Of a DNA stretch of 64,000 bases, positions 25,686 to 37,600 are shown one piece after another (the stretch's first letter is position 1; each line of letters starts with the position of its first letter). Under the pieces are notes generated by a model. That model was not told the DNA's origin. It saw only the letters and a list, made by a program, of their open reading frames with translations, and did not search any database. This stretch comes from Sphaeramia orbicularis (Eukaryota; Chordata; Actinopteri; Kurtiformes; Apogonidae), in NCBI RefSeq assembly GCF_902148855.1, contig NC_043973.1:17594028-17658027 (forward strand), given 5' to 3'. The translations under genes were made by a program, and so were the position numbers.

Positions 25686-28600
25686 TCACTTCCCTGCCGT
25701 TCCTGTTCCCTCTTGCTCTGGTGGCCATTTGACAGAGATGTGGTAACAGTTCAGATCCTCCTCAGACACAAAGTCAGGGGCCTGGCTCATGAGGTCATGA
25801 CCCCGGAAGGATTTGGGGAAAGCGATGACGTCACGGATGCTGAGAGCCCCAACCATGATGGAGACAAGCCGGTCCAAACCTAAGAAATATCGTATTAATA
25901 AGACAACTTAAACCTCTACACAAGTAATCCATGTTTCGTTTATTGCTCTTCAGTTGCTTGATTTGTGGATCTTCAGTGATTTCTGAAGTGGTGTAATGTG
26001 GTCATATTTATTATATTTTTGTCAGTATCTTGGCAGTAACAATTTGAAAAACATGGATTTTCAGAAGAACTTCTTAAAGTCTTGTGAACAGACCACAACG
26101 ATAACCATATCAACAGGAAATAAAGATGTAGGGAAGCTTTGCAGTGTCTTCCTGTTACTTGCAATACATTTTAGATATTAACTAGAAAACACTTCTCTAA
26201 CCAAGACAGCTAAATTCCCCACAACATACTGTAAACAGAAAAAGTGTTTTAGAAGCCAGTGGTCCAAAGATACCTCAATTTCAAATTAGACAAAAATCTG
26301 AATAGTTGTAAACTGAAAATGTGAACTACGTGTGTTTTCACAAACTAATTTGGGGTGCATATCCAGGAATTAAGAATCTTTATACATCTAATGTGTATAA
26401 AAACCCATTCCAATTATTCGGAGTCGTAGTGATTGTAAGTGTCAAGGGCCAAAAATTCCACACGTCCTCTGTCCAACCTCTTAGCAGTCCCTAGACGATT
26501 CTGTCCATGGGTGGGCTTGAACCACCAACCTTTCAATCAACAAAAAGTTATGCCCCTTTTCCACTGCACCTCTCCAGCACGACTCAGCTGGACTCTACAC
26601 GGTTTTAGCGCTTTTCCACTGGGGGTTGTACCTGGTAACTGTACTTTCTTTTGTACCACCTCTGGCAAGGTTCTAACCAGGCTGAGTCGGCACTGAAACT
26701 TCACTGCCGGCCACTGATTGGTCAGAGGGAGTGTCGTCACACGTGCTGGTCTTCAGCTTCATACTTCTGTATGGCTTTCATAACTATCCTTTGCTTTTCA
26801 AGCATGTTTCGTCTCACCGCTTGTATCTGTTTCTGACTCTCTCATTTTACCTTTTCTGTGACAAAAAGCCACAGACTGAGCAACACGTACAGCATCACCT
26901 CAATGTCATCCATTGTCTTTACTGTTTACTATACCAAGTGAGCCTTATGTCGCCTAAAATGACGTCACAGCAGTTTTGGCTCCACTGACCACACCCATCT
27001 CATTCATGTTGAGGTGATACCAATTGCAGTGGAAAAGCGAAGGCACTGTACCAAATGATTCGAGCTGAGCTGGTACCATGCAATGGAAAAGGGGCATTAG
27101 TGCACTAACCATCTGTGCCACAGAGACACCCTTGTATGACTTCAGGTGGTGCTGTAGATGAAGTAGAGCATTCTACTGTTTTCCATCTAAAATGCTGGTG
27201 ATGTGTTTTTTCCTGGAAGGGACAGATCATCAGTTCTACCTCTACACTACCTGCCGTTCCAGACATGTTTTCACACTTCACCAGAATATCTGAGAAGATG
27301 CAGCAAACAGCTGTTATGGGCACTTATGTAAAATAATACAAAAACTACCTCAAATTATTGAAAAATCTTTTTTTTGCCAGAATCAGGTAATTTTTTTTTT
27401 TTTTTTTTTAATTTTGCCTGATCTATAAATAGTTTCCAGTGTGAAATGTCACACTCTGCATTAAATCCATTAATGGAAGAACACGTACAAACTAATGAGG
27501 CAGCTGAAATTGAGTGCAGGTCCAGAATGACCAAGACTCTTATGTTTGAGAGACACAGAGTGGACGTGAGCTTTGGTCTGATCTTTAAATCTGGAGACAA
27601 TTTTGATGCTTCCAGTCACTGATTTGTTTGATTTCATTTGCTAAAACTGAATTAAATAACAACACCAATAATGAACTAGTTCAGAGGGAAAATGCGCAGC
27701 ACATTGGAGTCTTGAACTAAACTTACCAAGAGCAATGCCTCCATGTGGTGGCGCTCCTGAGTCGAGGGCCTCGAGCAGGTGAGACAGAAGGCTAGGATCC
27801 TCCTGGAGCCAAAACATACATTGAAACCAATTATAATCAGGAATGAAGCAACGCTGGCTGAACTCAAAAGTAAGGCATAAGGACTACAGATAATCAGTCC
27901 CCTTCTGGGCTGAAATAATAAATAAAAACACTAACAAACTACAATACTATAGTGAGTAGTATTTTACAGACCCTGAGGATGTTCTTCAACACGTGGAGCT
28001 GCTCTGAGGCTTTGTGGATGCGGATGGAGCCTCCTCCGATCTCACAGCCATTCAGCACCAGGTCATAGTGCTGACCTCGTACCTGACAGAGAAAATGCAA
28101 CAGAGGAGGATTCACACATGGATCCAAATAGATGGAAACATATCTAGTATGACAGAAACACAAAGTGACTACCTTGTGTGGCTCTGTGTACAGTAACGGT
28201 GTGTCCTCTGGTAGTGGAGCGGTAAATGGATGATGTGCTGACTCCAGCTGCTCCGGCTCATCGTCTTTGGGTAAGAACAGAGGGAAGTCCACCACCCAGA
28301 GGAAGTGGAAGACTGAGGGGTCGCGGAGTGTGACACCACGAGAATTCAGGAGCTCAGCACACTGCAAGCGAAGATTACCCAACAAAGGACGCTGTGATGA
28401 ACAGAGACAAAAGAGAGAGAGAGAAGACAAACAGCAGATGGTGACTTTACATGTAACACATTCCTTTTCCTTCTACCATTACAGCAAAACAATCAGTTCA
28501 TCTCTTACCACCGTGTGGAGAGAACCGGCAGCCATCAGCACCAGATCTCCTGGTTTGGCTCCAGTTGTCTGTAATAGATCATCTGTGGCAGAGACAGACA

Positions 28601-31600
28601 GCAGCTTCTTCAGAGGAGACTTCAGCGACCCGTCAGCCCTGACCAGCACCAGACTCAGCTCCTGAGGACAAAAACTTCATCAACACATCTGTCCTTCATC
28701 TGTTCTGTTGGGGTCGTCATGGTGATGGTCATGACTGTTTTTACTGTTTTCTTTCTGTGGTAATAAACCAACTTACCTGGTCAAACTGAGTCCTGGCTCC
28801 TTGTTTCAGTTCTTCTAAATCTTTAGCTGTAAAAAGTTTCTGAAGTTAAAAAGCAGAGAAAGAAATTTGAGACAGATATTAAAATTACTCTGTCCAGTGT
28901 GTTGTGAAACATTTTTGTCCAATTAGAGTTGCTGTAGGTCTTAGCAAGCTAACTTTGACCAGACAAGACATCAGGAAGAGTTTATTTGCAATGTCAGACC
29001 ATTATGAAAATAAAGTATTTCACATCCCAGTGTCTCATTTTGTTGCTTAAAGGGCATATTACTATGAACTTAATTAATTACATTTATGAAACATTAATTC
29101 ATTAGATTGATCTTTAGAATTTTAACAGTCTATTAGGACATGCAGTGCTGAAGTGGCTCTTACCGCTCCACTGGGGACACAGATGGCCTGAACAGAACCT
29201 CCTGGTTGGGCAAGAGCTGATCTGAGAAATTCAATCTCCGTGGATGAAAAAACCTCACTGAGGTCAATTAACTGGACAGATATGAGGACAAAGAACTGGT
29301 CAAAAGGATGGAGAAACTACCGGTCCCACAGATGTATCCATGTCTCTTATAAATGCAAAGATCGTGTTATCTAATATGACTGGGTGATAAAGAGCAGAGG
29401 TCATATCGCTGTGTTTTTAGGCTGGATGGTGATACAGGTACAAGTTAAAGCTACATATGAAATGTCACAAACATTTTTATTGTAACAAGCTGTGATTAAA
29501 ATTAAATGCAAGGCCAAGGTGTCCTTCTGTATTAAAATAAACATCTACAAAACTGGTAAAGCCATATATGATCTATAAAACATGTCAATACACCATAAAA
29601 CGTTGACATATACTGAAACCCTGCCTTTTTTTCTGTAACAGCAATGTTTTTGTTAATTACAAACAAAATATCAACAGTTTTACATCCCTTATCACCACTG
29701 AGGTCTGGAAAGGCTGAACAGGAATGTTTAGAACAAACGTAATTTCTTCCCAAAATATTCCCAAGTCAATAATGCTTTGTTCTTTTTGAGAAAAAAAAGG
29801 ATAATTGTCATACTACTAAATCATGAGTTAGGTGCAGTCTCATGTAAATCTTGGTGGACATGCAGACTAAATCTTTCATAGCTGGATATTTCAGAGTGGT
29901 CTTTTCTTGCTTTACAACATTGAACAATGTTATGTAAAAAAAGAAAAAAAAAACACTTTGACTAAACAGCTTTCACACACTCTGAAAAAGGATAATTGTG
30001 CTGAAATTGTACATCTTGTGTTCCTACTAAAGAGCCCCTTTATCACACTTTTTTCCTTTTCTGCATGTATTTTTAAATGATGTGTGACGATGGTGATTTG
30101 TTTGTGGTATGTGTCATTTTGACATCTGTATGTCAAATTATGTAAATGAGGAAACATATCATCCAAAACAGCAGAAGAAGGAAAAAATCATCCTATAATA
30201 ATGCATAACTAACATCCTGATATGCAGCTGTCAAAGAGACATTAGCAGACAATTACCTTCATATTGAACCTGGTATCAGGTTTGTCCACACCATAGCCCC
30301 TCATGGCCTCTTCATATGTCATGGTTTGGAAGGGGACCTGAATGGGACCTTTCTCTGCCGGCCAGGAGTACTGTAACAGACCCTCCACCAGGGACATGAT
30401 ACCAGACTGGTCCACAAAGGACATCTCTATGTCTACCTGAGAAAAACAATGAGAACATAATTTATTTCTCAACAATGCATTCATATTTCAGGTTCAAACT
30501 ATAAACCACCTGGAGAACAGAACCAGGTTCAAAGGCTAACTGGATTAAGAACTGGACTAATGTAGTATAAGACATGACATGAAGAAGAGGTGATGTACAT
30601 GAGCCCACCCCCCAAAATATTCTGTAGTATCAAGAACGTAAAAACTGTGAAAAATAATTATTTTAATCATATAAAATTTCAACCACACAGAGAAAAGTTA
30701 ACGAGCTGGCCACAACAAAGAAGGATGATTTTATGTATAAAGTTTTAAAAATTATTCTCATTCGTGTGAAATAGACACAATATCTGTAATGGTAGTAATA
30801 AAGGCAAATGAAAACATTGGGATCAACTTTCAGAGAGATCATGTTATGACAAATAGAAACATTTGAACCGCAAATCGAAATACATACTAATTTACAGGGT
30901 TTCATATTCAACACTCAAATTAGTAGTTCATTTAGCTTCTATTTATGTTAAACAATTAGAAAGAATATAAAGAGGTTTCATTTAAAGCAGCATATGACTT
31001 TTCATCATATTTCCTCAATTTTTTTTCAAATTTGTAAAACCTGAATGATAGCCTAATTATCACTAATCCATTAGTCTCAGAATCAAATATATCCAGCAAA
31101 GATAAGACTATAAATGTTATTACAGAGATGTGGGTTTGGTAGTCTTGCAATTTCTGCAGAAAAGAAGGTTTATTTTCATAATATACTGTATGTATGTAAA
31201 ATATTTAGGATGGACATTGTAGAAAACCAGACGCTGGGAATGCGCCTCAGTTCCAGACTTGACTTAGCAGAGAAGCTGAAGTTACTGCCAAGAAAACTGC
31301 ACATTCACATGAAGACATGGTCGGACACTAAACCTTATTTATAACTGTTTTATCAAGAACTGAAAAATTATGGCATCACAATAAAAGTGTTAAAAATGAA
31401 AAGGGAATAAAACTATTTTCATTTTGGATACATTTCTTCAGGAGCTCTGATATTAAACTTTAAATGATGTTTTTATAATTTTTGTATTGTCTTTGGTGTA
31501 TGTATTTATTTATTTGTTTTAATTTACTTCCAAATATATCAAGATGTACAGTATATTTTATGCGATATATACTGTCAAATAAACCTTAAAAAGAGAAAAA

Positions 31601-34600
31601 ATAGTGTCTATTTTTGTATTAATTCAGCCCCCGTGTAGAACAAACTCCCCCTATTTAGCAGTATTTATTACTGAAGTTTTTTGGTTATTTTTGTAGTGGT
31701 GAAAATGGACTAATAAAACCTTTATTGACTTTTGGAGAAGAGTATCTGGAGTGAATAAAGGAAAATAAGGACAAAAGAGGAAACCTGAGTTGCTGTTTGT
31801 ATTCTTCAGCAGCTAATTTATTAATCACATCATTCTTATCGTTGTTATTTGATTAATATATTTCTGTCCACCTCCTTTATTCAAAACTACATGCATATCT
31901 TCCCATATGGTCTAGCAGTTAGGATACCCGGGTTCAACTCCCGGTGTGGAAACGACTTTTGACCCTGTTTCGAAATTGTGTCTGCAATGTACAGTGACCT
32001 GCTCTATCCTAATTGTACATGTCTACCAATACTCTTAATAACATAAATAATCCCATACATAAGTTCATCTAGCATTAACGTTTTACCTGGGTGAACTCGG
32101 GCTGTCTGTCCGGTTTGGATCCTTCATCTCGGTAGCATCGAGCCATCTGGAAATACCTGCAATAATGTCCACATCAAACACAAACAGTCTCAAGCTAATG
32201 TCAGTAACATGTATCAAGTTACATAATTTACATTTGACTAATTTCATTTAATTTAGAGCGATATCTAACTTAATTTAATGTGTTTAATTGTGATCTAACG
32301 CTGAAACGTTAAGAGAATAAATTGAGAATTTTCCTCTAAAGTAAAGCTAGCTGCTAGCTTAAATATATGCTAACGCTAATTGATTCTCTCACCTGATTAA
32401 CTACCATTCATTTAGAGTTAGTGTTGCGTTCATCAACACCTGAAAAATGTAAAAGCAAAATCATCTTCTCCTAAATCCTAGTCAACAGTTTTGTCTGCAC
32501 CCTCCTGATACCTGTGCTCTGAATTTGTCTGCATTTTTAATTTCTCCAGGCTGTTACATTAATAGGATCAAATATGTAAAACCTAAACAAAATCACATAA
32601 AATCACATGTCCTCATATGAGGGTCCAATGAGTCTATTTAAGGTAAAACACTGGTGTGTAAAAATTAATAAAATTCTCCATTTCAGTGGGTGAATATGGA
32701 TATTAAAAAAAAAAAAAAAATCACAAACCAGGTAATAAAGCTAAAAGCCATAATTTGTTCCACATTCTGTTCAGATCTGCCTTGTCCTGTACTCCACAGC
32801 AGAAATATCTATTTTGTTGGAAAGATTAATTTATTAGCCTCTGTGAAATGATGCTTAAACAGTTTTAATACAGGTCAGAGTGGTTTATTACCTCTGCCAG
32901 GAGGTATTGTGATCACTTTGCTTTGTGTGTTTGTTTGTTAGCAACTTTACGGGAAAACTATTACAACCATCTTTACCAAATTGTACCCACAGATAGGCCT
33001 AGGCCCTGGGACCAACCCATTAAATTTTGGACCAAGTAGGCCAAAGTTTAAGGTCACAAAATCTACAATTTTCCTATCTCTCATCATTGAGCTATTTTTG
33101 AAAATTCATAAAAAATTCAAAACGAGTCCGATTAGCCTCCAATTTGATCCACCCGTAGCTTATAACATTATCTTGTATCTGGCACAAAATTGTCCATATC
33201 CACTTTGGAATGTGGACTCTGTGGACATTTCAATTTAACACTTGAATCCCATTTATGACACATTTTTCATTATAACTCAACAAATACTGATTGGAATTTA
33301 ATATAATTTGACAAACACATGACCGGTACCAAGCTTCAACTCTGTACAAAACATCGTTCCACTCCATTTCTCTTTCGTTACGCTCTGTTAACTTTTATTT
33401 TTTATGCACCATTTTCAAAAATCATAAAAAATGCAATTTGTGAAATATCATTATGAAATTTGTTTTGCACCTCCATAGTTTAAAAAGAAATAGTCGATCC
33501 ACACATGCACACCGTTCGGGGTGCCTGGCGGAGGTTTGCGTTCTCTGAACACTTGTTTTAGTAATAAAGTCACATTTTAACAGATATTTTTCGGTAAAGA
33601 AAACAACCCCAAACCCAAACAGCTTCACACACTTTAAAGAGGGAGAAGTCCAATGTAAATAAGTTTATATAGTGCACTGTTTATATTTCAAACACTGCTC
33701 TCAGTACTGATCTCTGCAACACAATGGTTTATCAATAACTTTTCTTCACCTTCATGATCATCCTCACAGAAACATTTGATAATTAACAGTGTCCTAGCTT
33801 GTAACTTTCCTAAATGTTGTCAAAAGTGTCTCCTAAAGAGGGAAACAGGTAGAGTTTAAGAGGACTAAAGTATAAGAAGTAGAAAATTCAAAATGTAATG
33901 TCCACATATGACGACACAGGCAGCCTCTTCATATGCTGTATGTGTTCATCATTAGTAGTTTTTTCACATCACACATATTAAGTCCATTCATTATAAATAC
34001 ATGTAACATTACATGTCAACTTTGAGCAAATGAATTCAGTCACAGAGTTGAGTAATGGTCTTTGTACCCACCTGTCTATTCCTGCCACCATCAGGAGCTG
34101 CTTAAACTGCTGTGGACTCTGTGGGAGAGAATAAAACCGGCCTGGCTCTCTGGAAGGAACAATGAACTCTTTGGCTCCCTGAAACGCAGAAGAATAAACA
34201 GCCCATCATGTTATTAGAGAATCTGATTGATCATATATTGTAACTGTTCCACAAATGTATCACTGAGAGAGTATTTATGTTTATTTAATGCCCTGGAAAA
34301 CATCAGTCAGTATTATTATAAAGTTTAATGTTAGTATCTTGGACATTATATTATGAGTGGCCTCACTGATGACAGAGACATTTACCGGCAGCAATGTAAA
34401 CTGTATGGGCAGGCAAACATGCTCGTCTGTAGGTTCCATATGTGCTCTGCTAATGTAAAAACTGCACTTTTCAGAACCTTCTGCTCTCCTCTGTATACTG
34501 CACACTTCTGGTGCAGCTACAAAAAGAGATCCATGCACAAACTGGTGGTTGCTTATAATGACTCAATGAGGATACTGTTGAGGGTCCCAAGACATTATAG

Positions 34601-37600
34601 TGCCAGTCAGATATTTGTGAATTGTGATGTTCGATGCTGCGCGGCTGCTATACAGCATTTTATTTATTCATTCATGTGCAGAGTTACAAAATTATCAAAC
34701 TCAATTGTACAAGCCCTTGTCTGTCCCAAGATTAGTTCTGTAAGGTTTACATCTAAAATGTGGTCTCAGTGGTGATCGAGCCTTTATGTATAAGTGACAT
34801 ATGGATTTGTACTATTTTTTTTTCTCTCTTTTTTGTTTTATCCTATCCTATGGACCAAGTTTTGTGTCCTTAATAAAGCTTGAATGAATGAATGAATATT
34901 TGGATCTTAAAGGACAATGGAAACAAATGTGTCAGTTCTGTGTGATCTGTCCCGGCAGAGGGCAGTAAATATAACACTGATAAGGAGATCTTACCCCTGG
35001 TGTTCTTTTGAACAAAGTTGGAGTTTCCACATCAACAAATCCTGCAAAAAACAGAACATGATAAGTGTCATATTATAAAAAAGAACAAACAAAATGCAAT
35101 TGTTTTTTTCATCCCAAAACACAGTCCTCCCACAGAATAAGTGAACAGGAGATAATAAATGTTTACCGTGTACATTACAGAGGTACTCTCTCATCTTCAT
35201 CACCAGCTCAGATCTCAGTCGCATGTTCTTCTGCATCTGAGATGATCTCAGGTCCAGGTAGCGATGCTGCATCCGCAAAGACTCTGACTTCTGTTAAAAA
35301 TAAAACAGAACATGTTATCAATAATACTCTACTGCATTACCCAGCACCATTTCTGGGATATGTGGAGTTAAATGAGCACAAGACCCACTCACTTTTACAA
35401 AGTCTTTAATTTCAAAAGGCAGTTTCTTGCTCACATTGAAGATCTCCACATTTTCAGCCAGGACCTCAATTTCTCCTGTTAACATGTTCTGGTGTGAACA
35501 CAGAACAATGACGAGAAGTGATTGAAATATGTAATAAACTCAAAAAGCTACTTCAGTTGCATTTAGAAACTAAATAACCACAGTGTGATGCTTGTAAAAT
35601 AGTGTTTCTCATCACAAGACCAGTGAGAATTTTGTGAAGAGTCAGATGGAGGTGGCTTTCTTGTAATTCTCTGTACAGGAAGAACCCTGTTCCAGTGAAT
35701 GTCCACACCTTGTTCTCCTGACCCGCTGGTCGCCGTGTCACTGTTCCTCTGACCATGATCACAGACTCAACTGTGAGGTCACACAACACTGCTTTCAAGT
35801 CATTTGGAGACTTAAAACACAGAAAAAAAGAAACCAGTAAACAATAGAATAAAGTTGAAAATCCCAGCCTGTCATTAAAGTTATTCATATGACTGTTAAT
35901 AAAACTTCAAATATTTACAAGTGGTACCAGCCACAACAAAACATGCCCCTCAAATGTGTTGTAGCTTATTTTGGCATCGATCAGTTCTTTCATCCATTTT
36001 CAATATTTGTTAAAATATAAAAATTATATGTGCCAAGTTTGAAGCAAATTGAAAAAAAAAAAAAAAGATATTTTTATAGATGTTTGAAATTTCACCCATT
36101 ATAAGTAAATGGGAAAAGACAAAGATTAAAAAATGTAACAAAAATGTCAAAAACAAGCCATCACTTAGATATTTTGCAGAGTGATGTCTAAAATTAATCT
36201 CTAGATCTATGCTATGTTTTAAGTAAATTGAGGTAAAATTGATGTTTTTATAGTGATTTGAAATTTGATCATTATAGGTAAATGGGAAAAAAAATTTTTT
36301 TAAATTCAACCAATAGTTTTGCTGCTATAGTTTTAACAAACAAAGAAGCAAAGAAACAAACCGAACCAAAAACAATACCCCTTGCCTCCCCTTCAGGGGG
36401 CAGGGTAAATATTATATTTTCATTGGTAAGTAGAGTTTAATAGTTCATATCCTTACTTCTTCCTGTGGAATCAGGATTTGTGTCAGGCCACTGAAATCTC
36501 GCAGGATGATGAACAGATCTTGTCTATGTGAAACAGAAAACACAGTTACTGTTTTGTTTGTGTAATGTTTCTAATCTTCATTTATTTGTTGTTTGATATG
36601 AAATAATTCCTTCATCAGTTCTTTATAAACAGTCATAACAGACCTGAGATACTGGACCCATCCACACAGAGTGACCTTCTCTCCGACATGGTCTGATCTG
36701 AGTTCTCCACAGGTGTGAGTCCTGAATGACAGACTACTGGGACCTGAAAACCACACAGAGAGGATGTAAGCATAGATAACTTACTGTATTAAGCTGTAAT
36801 AAACAGATGCATTGGTTTATTTTGCAAACATCTGCTGGAAAGTCAGTGTATTTTTCATTTGTAAATAAGTAGATATGAAAATACTGAATTACTGCTGCAA
36901 TAATGATTCACCAACTTTCAGAAAGGTATGACTCAGTACTACGAGTGAGATAGATGTCAAATATGAAAATTAACTTAAAGTGTGAGGAGTTAGAGGTGAT
37001 TGTGCAGTAAAATGGTCCTTATCAGTGTTTTGCTATTATTTATTATGTTTCTGTCATCACATGACTGCTTGATTAATGTGTACATTGTATTTTATTGATG
37101 TACATATTCAATATTGAGCTCATTTGAGGAACTGTATTTACTGTTCAGTTTAACCTACAGTCATCAAGATCATTTAAGTAGTCAACTTTTCACAACTTTG
37201 TAAAACTGGACTTTGTGAGATTGGATTTTCAGCTAATACAAGTGGGTTAATTCACTTGGTTTATCACAAAGATTCAAAATCAACACATTTTTGATACATA
37301 CTCTTCATCTGTACTGTCTGACACACTGCAATTTTATTTCTTATTTAAATATTATACAGTCTGTAAAGTTTTAGTATGATTTTTGTATTGTTTTGTGCAC
37401 TATCTTTATGCATGCACATCTTCTTTGCCCTGCACTTTGTGATGCTGCCTTTATCAGTGAATTTCGCTGTTGTGGGATCAATACAATTTGTCTTATATTT
37501 GGAAATACACAGTTTTCACTGGAAAGTAAGGTGATGAATATGTGTAAATTGAAAAATAACTAACGCTGTCCAATATTTGTCTTTTAGATGTAGTGGAACA

